Shown here piece by piece: positions 32,501 through 43,379 of a DNA stretch of 64,000 nt (position 1 is its first letter; every line of letters starts with the position of its first letter). The notes under the pieces are model-generated. The model was not told the DNA's origin. It saw only the letters and a list, made by a program, of their open reading frames with translations, and did not search any database. Position numbers and translations under genes: made by a program. This stretch comes from Blastobasis lacticolella (Eukaryota; Arthropoda; Insecta; Lepidoptera; Blastobasidae), in assembly GCA_905147135.1 (NCBI GenBank), contig LR990044.1, positions 6,824,122 through 6,888,121 of the forward strand, in the 5' to 3' direction.

Positions 32501-33936
32501 GTTTCGCGCACCTTGGCCTTTCTTTTGTTTGAGCGGTCAATCTAATTAGTTGGCATATTTCATTGCAGTTTTCCTGGTGTTTCATTGTGGCAGTTCAAAA
32601 TTGTTTTTGTGCAAGATTGGTTAGTTAAATCAAAATAAACCCAGGTACTAATACTACGATCACAGAGACAGTAAAATATACCTAGTTTTGTTGTTTTTAA
32701 ATTCATCTTGCGGCGTTTATCTCTCAAACATTTTCTAATAAGGTAGGTAATATTAACACACCTTGCTGAGATTATGGTCGATTCCGTGTTGTAAACTGAT
32801 TCAATAATTTGGCACAAACTCGATTACAAATTGGAAACCATTTGCAAGAGATCATAGTGTCATCCACGCACATTATTTATACAGATAAAATTTCACTTTG
32901 CTGCTATCAAACGGTCATCAATATTCATTATCTGTTGTTAGATAACCCTAGTTTTGCAACTGGCCGCAGTAGTTTTATGCAAAATCTTTAAATTGACTAT
33001 GGTTCGCTATTGCCAGTTTCGCCAAATCTTCATTTGATTTGCATTCAAATCGCTTTTGGGATGTAATTGATAGTTATCAATCTTCCGCCATTTCCAAATT
33101 GTAGGTAGCTATGACGTTATTTCATTATTTTGTTATGCGAAGTTGTGTTACTTTTTGGACTTATAGCAACTTATTTGCATTTGTCGTACTTAAGTCAGTC
33201 CGCTCAGTTGGTTTCTTTTTAATAAGGACAAAGGCTAGACCGCCGTCTCATCTGATAGTGATAGACTATGCGGCCAAAGATGGAACATGCCTGTCGAGAA
33301 AAAGTTTATTCACTCTGGCCTTGTAGAATTCCAGTTTATTGTGTAGTATTTGTTTGTAGCTTAGTGTGTAATTGAACGTAAAAGTTATTGGAATTGGTGG
33401 ATTTGTCTAGTTGCGTTTAGTTTTTTTGTTGTGCAACATTTGCAACTTTATTTGGATTCGCTAGCTAATGCCACCACTAATGTCACTACTTCATTCTAAT
33501 TAGCTAATGGAGTGGCTTGCAGTTTCGACATCGAATGTTATTTTTAATTATTTTACTTATCCACTATTGTGATTGTTGTAGTATTTGATACCAATCTACG
33601 TATTTATTATCAGTGGAACTGTTTACGCAACGTTACATTTGTTAGACTGCAGGATATTTTGCAATTTCCAATCACTTATTGGAGTTAGTTCGTTGCCAAT
33701 AAATAATTAAGATTTAGACTACTGTTACTATAAATTGCTTATTTGTCGTATGGAATGGAAGAGAACTTTAACGTCTTAATATTAACAGACACACTTATAT
33801 AGGTACTATTATAAAATTTTAGGACTCATTTTTGAATTAAACTAGAAAGGCATCTGGGTTAATCTTCTTTTTATTGCGATATTATGGCTCTACACCACGA
33901 TACTCGGCGTTTCGGAATTGACACCTTTCTTCGCAG
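29501..33936. other. No coding exon seen; putative first intron
   Basis: AT-rich DNA with short frames only. It includes a 15-bp tandem repeat (30,249-30,293). A candidate second start site near 31,270-31,395 is discussed as a finding. Confidence 0.4.
30249..30293 (+). repeat. 15-bp tandem repeat, three units
   Basis: TGTCTGAGTGGATAT occurs twice exactly and a third time with two changes. Confidence 0.85.
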
Positions 33937-34135
33937 GCGTAATATTCTTATAGCATTCTATTCTTACCTCCATTCAGACACATCTCCATGCAAGAAGAAA
34001 TAACACCAAATGTAACCAGTGACGACAAAATAGTTTCTGTGAATGTGTGAACTGTATAATGTGAGATAGTTGGTACTACCTGTCACCATGTGCAGCAAGG
34101 AGCAGATCAATCACGTACTCGGGAAGATCAATGTG
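33937..34135 (+). other. Exon with 5' leader and start codon
   Basis: A pyrimidine-rich acceptor 'acacctttcttcgcag' ends at 33,936, and the consensus donor G|GTGAGT begins at 34,136. The first 151 bases are leader with stops in all frames, including a TAG in frame eight codons before the ATG, which fixes the ATG as the first possible start in this exon. The coding part is listed separately. Confidence 0.6.
34088..34135 (+). CDS. N-terminal coding exon of an unrecognised gene
   Basis: The ATG (context 'tgtcaccATGTGC', a good initiation context) opens 16 codons, MCSKEQINHVLGKINV, up to the splice donor GTGAGT. It ends in phase 0. The peptide is polar and has no signal sequence. A Cys at position 2 could be a lipidation site, but this is a guess. 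The next exon must begin in phase 0. The GC-rich exon at 58,028 fits in strand and phase, which would make an intron of about 23.9 kb. An intermediate phase-0 exon may have escaped my eye. I do not recognise the family. The alternative is that it is a chance ATG before a chance donor. Confidence 0.5.
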
Positions 34136-34212
34136 GTGAGTTTTATGCTTATAAAATGTTGACTTACTCGGTTATACTACACTGTGTATGTGTATAACAC
34201 ATACGGGTTTCT

Positions 34213-34296
34213 ACATCATCATCATCCTAGCGGTCAGTCTCGACATTCGCCAGGGTCCGTGTTCCTACTATTCTTCCTCCACTTAGCCTGGCGTTG
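34213..34296 (-). pseudogene. LINE 3' end: ORF tail plus (GAT)n
   Basis: The minus strand reads QAKWRKNSRNTDPG, then CRD, a stop and a (GAT)4 tail, the decayed equivalent of the 41,705-41,779 copy. It shows the element's 3' terminus. Confidence 0.65.
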
Positions 34297-34309
34297 TAAG
34301 CCGTTGGTT

Positions 34310-34522
34310 CATCGTGATAAAACCTGCACATTAAGGCAACTGAATGTGTAATCGTGATGCAATCTGGTCAGGTTCTCCTGGTAGCAGGGTCACGGAGGTC
34401 AGACGGCAGTCTCTCCACTGTAATTACCTGATCTGCCAAATCATGGATCATGGTCAAGGCGGACTCCGGACCCTCGTGCGCGAGAGCACAACCGGGACAT
34501 TAACGCCAAGATGATGATTATC
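34310..34522 (+). mobile_element. SINE-2, well-preserved body with (GAT)n tail
   Basis: 'gttcatcgtgataaaacctg', 'cacattaaggcaactgaatg', 'atctggtcaggttctcctgg', 'gtagcagggtcacggaggtc', 'aattacctgatctgccaaat', 'gcgcgagagcacaaccggga', 'taacgccaagatgatgat'. It lies only about 15 bases downstream of the inverted LINE tail at 34,213-34,296. The head is missing. Confidence 0.85.
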
Positions 34523-36250
34523 TATCATCGTCTACGAATATTCAAAAGAAAAATGAATTGGATAACAATAGCCCCACTAGCGAGGTTAGCGATATTAAAA
34601 TGAATAGTAAACAAATTGTATACATGGATTACATTTTTTAATATAATGAACATCGATGAATTTGGTATTGGCGAAAGTTTTATTGGCCGAATCGAAAGTC
34701 AAGGTCTCTTAATCGTGCGAATACTGACCGGAACATCAGTAATAATTACTACAGGAACTAAATGATGATGAGACTGGTAAAATAGAGATTAGGAATATTT
34801 GTTAATTGTATTGGCATTATTTCTAAAAGGCTATGTAAGGGCGAGGAGAGGTCTGCTACGAGACATTTAAAAAATGCGTAATACTTAACACAAAATCTAA
34901 TTTTAAGGTACTTCACAGTTTTCTTATTTTCATATACCGATTCTTCGGGTTCAGAAATATCTTGCAAGTTTCAACTTTGTTATTCTTTTAGGTGCCTTTA
35001 GAATGGCTAATTATTTTTGTAAAAATTATCAATATAAATTCTGTTAACGTTCTTGTCAACGTTCTAAGTTAGATGTTCGCATAGAGTAGAGTTGTTAATT
35101 TCTTATGCCATATTATATTATTTACCTACCTACTTACAATAATACCACCCACGACATATATAATATAATTTACGACTTAAGAGATAATAATATATCGATC
35201 GTTATCGAGATCAAAATCTATGAAACATGCCATAAAACCTCCCACATTCTTAGCTGTAGGCAAGTCGCATGATACCTATTAAAATCATATATAATTTGGA
35301 GATCTGTTAAACAGCCATTAGGTTGGCACTTCGCCTGAAGCATTGATTTTTATAGAACTATTGGCTAAGAGCTCTATTTGACTTGTTACCAACCTATTTT
35401 ATTTATTTAGACTCCATCCGTAGAGGGCCTCTATGGAATGTCAATTTTCCATACCTATTGCCAATCCTTTCTTTTGTATTTTGTAATTATGTATTATTTT
35501 TTCCTGCTTTCGTTGCTCTCTGCGCCCAAATTTCGTCTTGCATGTTTGGCTGTTCAATTTTTGACTAATAACTATAATGATTTATAAGGCCAGCCCATAC
35601 AATAACCCTTGTTTATTTTCTACTCAATAAACTTCGTTAACCATGAAATGTCAACTCCAACTCACCTTAACCGAATATTTGTGTGATTCATATCGCTATG
35701 TCTTTCCCACTCGTGGGCGTGGTATTTGTATCGTGTGCGGACAGCTGATCGATACGGCCTGTCCGAAGCTGCGTTGTTGCTTGCGCCTGCGCATTGTCAC
35801 GACACGCGCGACCTCTACCTTCAGTAGCTGGTACCGCCTAATTAACTGACGTGTGTGTGAACTTATAGTGTGGTACTTATAGTATGGCAGGTATGACTTT
35901 ATAATAAGTATAGTTCCTGTCACGTAAGAAAAACGTTGGAAATATGAGACTCCGCGTGTGTTTGGTGTCTCTATGGAGCGCGGTAATCACTTTCCTTCCA
36001 TCAGGATCAGGTAGGCTGCTTGGTAATTACGTTTATGTATATACCTTGTATAATAGCCGTAAGAGGAAAGAGTTGATGCTATGGTCAACTCTACCAGACA
36101 CCGCACGGAATCCTTGTAAAGTTTAAACTTTTGAACAAGTTGCCTCGGTTTTTATTTTAATTTACTTACGGCATGAAAAATGCAATATTTTTTCAATTAC
36201 ATTGGCAATACCGAAAGCGTACGGTTCCAAAAAGGGTAATTTCATAAAAA
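34523..36250. other. Putative intron; no exon seen
   Basis: A GC-richer patch at 35,700-35,850 ('cttgcgcctgcgcattgtca') has frames on both strands without a family match. Confidence 0.4.
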
Positions 36251-36382
36251 TGAAAATTGACAACCATTCAACTTGAGGCGAGCTGGTCAAAAATAGGGTT
36301 CAAAAACAGTGAAAATCAATTTTATGTGATTGAAAATTGAAAACCGTTCAACTCGAGGCGAGCCGGTCAAAAATAGGGCCCA
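36251..36382 (+). repeat. 80-bp-period direct repeat, two copies
   Basis: 'tgaaaattgacaaccattca acttgaggcg...aaatagggtt' at 36,251-36,302 recurs at 36,331-36,382 with five or so changes. The adjoining DNA also holds a doubled 'gctcct..atttatggat.tgg' (36,433 and 36,539), so a larger tandem history is likely. Confidence 0.75.
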
Positions 36383-36681
36383 AGGAGTGCCGTCAAGGGT
36401 AAAGATGATGTTGTAAATAAATACCTACCTAGCTCCTTATTTATGGATGTGGCCTTAGTGTCGTCTAAAACTCATGAAGTAATCAAGTGACCAATGTTCG
36501 ACATTGTAAAGGTAAGGCTAGGAGCATGTTGTAACGCGGGCTCCTGATTTATGGATATGGGCGCAGGAATTGGTAGTTAAGAATGCGTGCTTTGACAAAC
36601 TGTTGATTAAGTGTCTTCACTAAGCAGCATATATCTTGTAGTGACGAGTATGAAGATAGTATTCGTTAGTTCTTCAGCTTA

Positions 36682-36920
36682 ATAATAATCATCTTGGCGT
36701 GATGGTCCTGGTTGTGTTCTCGAGAGCCCGAGGTCCGCCTTGGCCATGGTCCAGGGTTGGGCAGATCAGGTAATTACAGTGGAGCGACTTCCATCTGACC
36801 TCCGCGACCCTGTTAACAGGGAAACCTAACCGAACTGGATCATGGGTACACATTCAGTTGCCTGAATGTGCTGGTTTCATCGCGATGTTTCCTCACCGTA
36901 AGAGCATCGGTTAGTACTCG
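36682..36920 (-). mobile_element. SINE-2, near-complete body
   Basis: Reverse complement of the 34,310 copy: 'aatcatcttggcgtgatggt', 'gggttgggcagatcaggtaa', 'ttacagtggagcgacttcca', 'aactggatcatgggtacaca', 'tcatcgcgatgtttcctcac', 'cgtaagagcatcggttagta'. The (GAT)n tail appears as 'aataataatc' at the left end. Confidence 0.85.
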
Positions 36921-37117
36921 TATTCAACAGTAGGCAATGCTTACGGAAATAGCTCTATTTTATCTAGAAAGTTAAAATTAGACCTTGAATATTGTTCACA
37001 ATCTGAATCTGAAATCTGAATATCAAGTGGCACAGTTAAGTACAAACAAATGCAGACTATAATATCAGCTGTTATCTTATATTCTCACACGTCGCACGTT
37101 ATCATTTGGGAGGTGAA

Positions 37118-37338
37118 TGTTACGATCTATCAAGATACACTGATTTGTGTAGGTAAAAGAAATAGCTGCTTTCCACCAGGTGGCCTGTTTGCCTGCCGTA
37201 TAACATAAAAAAGCTAGGATAACTAGAGAATTCCTTCATATTCGTAATTTGGCAAAAACACGTCATACAAAACACCTTCTCTCTTAGGTCTGTTACAATC
37301 TATCAAGATACACTGATTCGTGTATCTTGATAGATTGT
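37118..37338. repeat. Direct duplicate with a perfect 19-bp hairpin
   Basis: A 30-base word beginning TGTTACGATCTATCAAG (37,119) recurs at 37,291 with two changes. At the second site, ACAATCTATCAAGATACAC (37,295-37,313) is followed after six bases by its exact reverse complement (37,320-37,338). The first site lacks the right arm. Confidence 0.85.
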
Positions 37339-37350
37339 AGATCTAACTTC

Positions 37351-37412
37351 CTCTTGTATCACTGTATCTATTGTTGAAAACCGTATTAAAATCCGTTGCA
37401 TTGTTTATAGTG
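37351..37412 (+). mobile_element. Repeat E fragment
   Basis: 'cttgtatcactgtatctatt', 'gttgaaaaccgtattaaaat', 'ccgttgcattgttta' are the middle of the family. The two ends are missing. Confidence 0.65.
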
Positions 37413-37839
37413 TAGTGTATACAAGTGACTAGTTATTTTTGCTAGTCAATGTATCTGAACATCATGCCTAAAATAATCACTGTATGGTGCTAGTGCTCGT
37501 GCTTGGATCCATTCGCATGATGCGTAATTGGTATTAGGGGTGGAAATAGTTTTTTTTTATTGAGATACAATAAACAGCATAGAGATAGACTGACAAACAT
37601 AAACACCGGGGAGTTTGTTTTATTAGTAGCGCTACTGAATTTACGTGCAGTGTCCAGCCAAGGAATCCGTACGGCGCGGCGGCGAAGCGAAAATACCACA
37701 CGAATTGCTTCTAACGTGAAACGAGTGGCGCTCATGTACTGAGGCATTATTACAGTTAGTTACATAAAAAAGGAGTCAACACTTGTGTTCGGAATGTTGT
37801 CGGCCATTACACTATTGTATCGGGCGTTTGTAAAATGAT

Positions 37840-37925
37840 AGTCCGCCGTGTAACGCGACGCGCCGCGTGAGGTGCGCGCGCGATCGTGCGCGACGCACGC
37901 GACCGGCGGCTGCGCAGGGGCGGCG
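37840..37925. promoter_or_regulatory. Short CpG-dense patch
   Basis: About 85 bases are dominated by CpG ('gcgcgcgcgatcgtgcgcga', 'cgcacgcgaccggcggctgc'). Frames on both strands cross it but have no domain. It lies inside the putative intron. It could be an internal promoter, an enhancer or an unrecognised exon. Confidence 0.25.
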
Positions 37926-37929
37926 TAAG

Positions 37930-38880
37930 GCTTCATATAAAAAAAAAATTACGATAATTTTTAGTTTAGGATATGGGAAAAGAGTTACGAGAAACGACGG
38001 GATAAGTTCTCGAATGAAAAATATTTTTTCATTTAACAAGCTTTTATAGTACTCATTCCAAAGAACAAGTTTCAAGACTATTCCAATGAGCGTAAACTAG
38101 AAGTACTGTTTCTGATGCAATTTCATAGTAGCTATACTTAATTTGTAAATCTAATGTTACGCGCATGAAGTTGCTTAGGTACTAAAGCTAGTTAGAGCCA
38201 GCAGTATTAAGGATTTTTATACAAACTAATGGATAGACAATCAGTAGGTTAACTATTTTATTGATAACTATTGTCAAGTTTAGTGGGATGATAAATATAG
38301 ATGGCATTTGATTAATCTATCACACTGAATACATTTTCGCCTTCAAGCCGTGAGCATTATGTATGAGTATGAATTCAAGTATTTCAACAAATTTTAACGG
38401 TATACAAATAGTACTTCCTAGTACGGACCTGAGTCATAATACTCTCGATTATAGCAAGTACAGATGTAACCACTTCGCTACCGCAGTCACACTAACTTCC
38501 ATCCAGAGCTGATTGTAAAAGTTATAAATGCAAATAGAGGTATAACCCATACGTATTGTATTGTCGATTGCTGCTGTTCAAAATTCCTTACAATTTAGTT
38601 TACTTATCTACCTAGTTTTTGTACACCTCAGAATTAGCTGGATCGGTATCGCACCGTTAAAGCCTCGGCAATGTCCGCGTAGTGATTGATGTGTTAATTA
38701 TAATTAACGCCCAAGTTAATTGGGGGTTTGGTTAACCTTGCCAGGTGGGCCGATTGCAACTGTTGGCGAGATGGATTGCTGGGATTAATATTCAGAAACT
38801 ACCTAATTGGTGCTTGTTGAGGTGTCCTGTAATCAAAATAATTGACAAGTAGGTACAATGGACTGTTATGGACGGTTGTG
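37930..38880. other. Putative intron; nothing recognised
   Basis: AT-rich, short frames, no repeat family that I know. Confidence 0.45.
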
Positions 38881-38884
38881 CTTG

Positions 38885-38950
38885 ATTTTGTTAGCAGCGG
38901 TCCATAGTCTCTGCCTATCCAACCTGTGGGACGGAGGAGTGAGCTTTATA
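38885..38950 (+). mobile_element. Repeat I fragment
   Basis: 'ggtccatagtctctgcctat', 'ccaacctgtgggacggagga', 'gtgagctttatatatgtatg' match the stretch at 57,915-57,990. It is a common lepidopteran dispersed repeat. Confidence 0.6.
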
Positions 38951-39838
38951 TATGTATGTGTGTAGTGTACGTGTATCGTTATTTGAGTTAGCATTGAATC
39001 CTGAATGTGTGAGAACGATTGATTCGCGTTGGTTGATTAATTGACGTATCGCGAAATTAGGTATCGCATGTTTTTGTGTTTAGCTAGAGAAAGAAATAAG
39101 TTTCGTCTTTGTTACGGAGATTGCTTGAAGAAGATATTGCACCTTTTATGCCTTCACTTTTTTCTTATACCAATAAATGTCAAACATATCCGCCCAATCC
39201 CAGATACAACTTTCTGCCTAATCGTGTTGTAATCGCACGGAACAAGTTACCAGGCTTGTGATAAGTTCACCTTCTGTCAGTGCCTTCAAAAACTGACTGG
39301 ACCATATAAACAAATGACTGACACAATGCTAGTGCATCAACAAATAATAATAACAAGATTAAACCACAACCGAATCCTATATTAATTAACCAAAGAACCT
39401 ATAAAACCCAGTACCACCCACACCGCATAGGATTACACGAATTGTAACACTCGCTATTACAAAAATTGTCTTTACGATCCTAAGTTGAATAGCGAAGAGG
39501 AGTCGTGGTCGTGAAGCAACAACGTCGCGGGGTTGTGACAGACCGACATTGTGTTGCGCCCGCGACGATTATGACGTCTGCTGACTCGTGCACAGTAGTA
39601 GTTGCGCTTGCACTGAGACACATTTGCTGTGCAATACAAGAGCATAAGTGCATGAGCAGCGTAAAAATCAATTCGTGTGCAGTTGCTAGAAGGTTAATAA
39701 GAAGGAAGAAAAATAAAAAATACCCTGCGGACCTACCCAATTTTCTTGAAGTGGTAATGCACTTAAGCTCTTGTACTGGACATAGACCAGCATGTCAAGT
39801 TAAGTTGCCCTGTTTGAGCTTCACAGCGTTGTTATTTT
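38951..39838. other. Putative intron; no exon seen
   Basis: The start of a plus-strand frame of 156 codons (39,505-39,975) is in this interval. Only its last 40 residues resemble a known family and these are listed as LINE remnant. Confidence 0.45.
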
Positions 39839-39839
39839 T

Positions 39840-40170
39840 GGAGAAAATGAGTGTGTTAAGATGTATGAAAGTAGTATCAATGTTAACGTATTACTTAAAA
39901 AAATATGTTGTGACTAGTATAGAGATTCTCTGGTTTGGTCACATAGAAAGGATGAATGAAAGGAGATTATCATAAAAGTCATTATATGCGTCAGAAGGGA
40001 ATTGAAGAGAAATTGATTGAGAAAGAGGAAGACCAAGGTAATCATATCGATGCTTGATTTTGAAGAAAGATCAGGTCAAGTTACCTAAACTGACGTATTT
40101 GTGTGAAAATGTTGATTAATGTGGAAGAAGTGAGAGAGGTTTGACAGGACCGTAGCTAGAGGAATAGGCG
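39840..40170 (+). pseudogene. LINE reverse-transcriptase C-terminus, decayed
   Basis: One frame gives SVLRCMKVVSMLTY, then EILWFGHIERMNERRLS and a stop. In shifted frames follow REIDRERGRPR, LKKDQVKLPKL. The 'L.WFGHIERM...RL...(GRGRP)' order is typical of the C-terminal part of endonuclease-reverse transcriptases. Several stops separate the blocks. Upstream domains are absent. Confidence 0.75.
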
Positions 40171-40195
40171 TGACGTTATTATGTATTTTTATAGG

Positions 40196-40285
40196 TAACA
40201 CTAAGGTGGCAAACAACCTTACGGCCTGCTTGATAGTAAGCAGTTATTCTTGTCCCTGCAAGGGTTGCCATCGAACTGCATAGTT
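40196..40285 (-). mobile_element. Repeat D, inverted
   Basis: 'aacactaaggtggcaaacaa', 'ccttacggcctgcttgatag', 'taagcagttattcttgtccc' is the reverse complement of 27,268-27,376, directly after the LINE remnant. Confidence 0.65.
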
Positions 40286-41084
40286 AGGATTACATTGTAA
40301 CGTCATATATCTGTACTACTGCGTGTATGATAATTTTTTATCAGACTTTCCTTTCTCTGAAATGTTAGATAAGATTAGTTGCCATCTGTAACTTTTCCAG
40401 GCCTTCACATTAAGAGACACACTTATATAAGGACTATGAGTTGGCATGTTTACTTGTTTAAAGACGAGAATAAATATTTGAAAAGTTCTTTTCGTCTGCG
40501 GATGTTCTTTGAAAGTTAAATTATCTTACTTTTCACACGCCATCCGCAAATGTATCAGGCCGCCTTTTATTTTTATTGATGTATAAAATTGTAATTTTCG
40601 CCTTAAAAATATTACGAAACACATTTTACGCAACGTCCCGCCATCGTATCGGATAACGATCACTTTGCCAGTGTATTTCTCAGACGAACCATGATCTTAT
40701 CACTTTGAGGAGGACACATTCTTGCATAACACTGCGTCCTGCGTCTGAGCTTTGCATAATACCTTGGCAAGCCTATTTACGAATGCAGACTGCATTTGCC
40801 AAAATCGGAAAATAACATAAACATTATAAACAAGTGTCGTGACGCCTGCCAACTGTTCCAAGAAACGCATTGTGCACCACGGAATGCCGTATTGTCGGCT
40901 TAAGATTTATAATTCAATCGTACACGAATAGTATAGAAATATCAGAACAATACATCGACATTTTAAATGGAATACTAAACAGAGAATGTTTTTGATTTTG
41001 CATCGATGCGAACAATAGTGTAAATGGATCGATAGGTATGTGCGATAGACTTGTGACTTGTCATCGTTAGCGATCTCATGAGAG

Positions 41085-41275
41085 TCCACTGTTGGAGGCG
41101 CTCCTCAGAATAAGTGGATTGGTATGCCGCAATCTCTTCTCTTGGCAGGTGGGATTGACTTGAAAATACATACACACTACAGGAAACTATGACGAGTATC
41201 TGGTTTACAGATGCCAACTAGCCTGCCTGAGGCGGTTGGTGCTATATTCTGCTCTCTAGCTACCGCACGGTCAAT
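41085..41275 (-). mobile_element. SINE-3, strongly decayed
   Basis: 'agtccactgttgga', 'cttggcaggtgggattgact', 'gcggttggtgctatattctg', 'ctaccgcacgg' keep the family order at low identity. Confidence 0.4.
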
Positions 41276-41394
41276 TGAAAGTTAGCTTGTATTTGCAAGT
41301 AAAGATAAACTATTGTTGTTCTTAGGGGATGTCGAATGCTTTTCTCCTAAAGCATTAATTAGTGGAGATACACAACCAGTATTCAAAGTCACGT

Positions 41395-41625
41395 CATCTA
41401 TATTATAATATCATACTCGTACATAGTTTAAATTAAAATCGCGTTCCGTGTCTGTCTCTGTCTTTCTGTATGTATTTCCGCTAACTCCTCCTAAACCACG
41501 CAACGGATTTTTGATGAGGTTTTCACCATAAGTTAGAGAATTTCTTCCGGATAGTTCATATGCAAAATACGTGCATATTATTGTAAAGAAAAGCCGAGAA
41601 AATTCGTGCGAAGCCGGGGTGGGTC
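41395..41625 (-). mobile_element. Repeat E-like element, inverted
   Basis: 'acatagtttaaattaaaatc', 'ccacgcaacggatttttgat', 'gaggttttcaccataagtta', 'gaatttcttccggatagttc', 'gcgaagccggggtgggtcgc' is the reverse of a sequence order seen at 42,938-43,070. It is the 'cccggcttcgcacg' type common in Lepidoptera. Confidence 0.6.
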
Positions 41626-41683
41626 GCTATTTAACACATTTAAAGTCGAAGAACAATATTAATCTAAAGCTAACTAGTGTCTA

Positions 41684-41779
41684 ATCATCATCATCATGAT
41701 CGTCCTAGCGCTTATCCCGGCCTCTGCCAGGGTCCGCTTTCCTACTCATTCTTCTCCACTTTGCCCGGTCTTCGGCATC
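41684..41779 (-). pseudogene. LINE ORF C-terminus with stop and (GAT)n tail
   Basis: On the minus strand 24 codons, DAEDRAKWRRMSRKADPG then RGRDKR, end at TAG (41,705-41,707). They are followed at once by GATGATGATGATG. This is the best example of this LINE's 3' terminus. The frame is intact over what remains, but everything upstream is gone (5' truncation). Confidence 0.75.
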
Positions 41780-42059
41780 CTTGCGTTAAGCTCACTAGCG
41801 TGTCTAATATGATATTAAATATGCAGTCATGACCGTTGCTTGGGCCTATCACACTTGTTGAGTGGTATTGACAACTCGTCACAGCTAAAGGTTGCATCAA
41901 TTTGTCAATTCTGTATGCGTGGAGGCCATATGCGTACGTTAGCAATTAAAGAAGCATTGTTTGAAAACAAATCGAGGGCTTTGCCTTTCATGTATTTCGA
42001 TGTTACGAGCATAATTTATAAAGAAGATACCTGTCTGCAGCATCTATAGGAATAGCTGG

Positions 42060-42935
42060 TGGCGCAATAGTAAGCCAGCAATGCAAAACAATTGTTTCAT
42101 AAATTCAAGTATAAATTTGGTTATTTTAAACAAAGACACGCCGATATCACACGCTTTAAGAATTCATTTGTCACTGTAAATGGTTGTGCAAATAGCCAAC
42201 AAATTTATAGTGGGCTCGCTGCAACATTTGCACAATTGTAAAATTATTGCGGTTTGAGTAAATTGAGTTTCAGATATCAATTTTAATCTAAAGACTTGTT
42301 TAAACCCCGCGATGAATGCGTTATTTTTCTCGACGATTGAACATTTTTTACAGCATTCAATGTTTATTATTAAAGTTTCGTTCAGTAATAAAGATGGTGA
42401 TGCCTATTCGCCGTTTTGCTTCGACCATTGAATAACTTGATGTCCAATTCTTGGGAAGTAGGTTATCGGGTATACTTTTCTCTTTAAAAGCACTGTTGTA
42501 GTTGTAGCATCCAACGAACTACCGTTATCGCTGCAAATTTTATTTTCAAAGATACTTTTGTACTCTTACAAAGTAGTCTTACTTTTACAAAGTAGCGCAT
42601 ATTAAGATTTGTACCAAGAGTTCTACAATATTTCAACATTATTGTAAGTGGGGTTTAATATTTTTTTCCAATGCACTCCATGTCTTAGGATTGCAGGCTA
42701 CTTCCAATCTTCTCCAGCTACGTTATCTACCTTAAGTTATATAGTTAAGGATTTTAAAAAATTGCACCTAAAACTTATTCTAATAAAAAGAAGCAAGTCG
42801 GTTCGTAACTGCCACTGCACTTCCTACCGTCAAAATTCAGCCTTACTCAGCTGAGCCATGGCGGTAGCCACAGAGCTGATTTCCTGCTTAAACCAGTTTA
42901 AAAAACATCCTAGAATAACCCAGTTACGTATGTCA
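42060..42935. other. Putative intron; nothing recognised
   Basis: Short frames only. 42,830-42,875 ('cagctgagccatggcggtag') looks tRNA-like at a glance but has no box A/B pair. Confidence 0.45.
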
Positions 42936-42937
42936 TA

Positions 42938-43070
42938 CCAGCGACCCGGCTTCGCACGTGTTTTATCGGCTTACAATAACCTTCCGGAAGAAGTTCTCTA
43001 ACTGATACTGAAACTACATCAAAATCCGTCGCGCGGAGAAGTTAGCGGATACGCGCTTATTACATTTGAC
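42938..43070 (+). mobile_element. Repeat E-like element
   Basis: 'accagcgacccggcttcgca', 'aataaccttccggaagaagt', 'actacatcaaaatccgtcgc' follow the order of 41,395-41,625 in the opposite orientation. A further related scrap lies at 43,257-43,325. Confidence 0.6.
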
Positions 43071-43379
43071 TAAATTCAGCCGTCTTAATTCAGAAGAAAA
43101 AAGCGTGAGAGCAAATCAAAGTGCTCATTTATATTATGTTACGTATCGCTCCGCTTTTCAAAAGCCGTGAAACAAAAATGGACCATATTTTATGAGCAAT
43201 ACCTTTACACTTTCACGCTTTTTACTTCTACATTTAGACAAATGTAATAAGCACAATATACAGACAAACGCGGAAAGCGACTTAGAAGCGGCGGAAGCTC
43301 GGGCAGCGCTACGAAGCCCGGCCTACGATCCATTTATGAAACTATTGATTGAGTAATTATTCCATGATTTAAATAAAAT

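Noticed and set aside
39505..39838. Start of a 156-codon gene
   Set aside because: Only the last 40 residues resemble a known protein, and that is a dead LINE. The upstream part has no domain.
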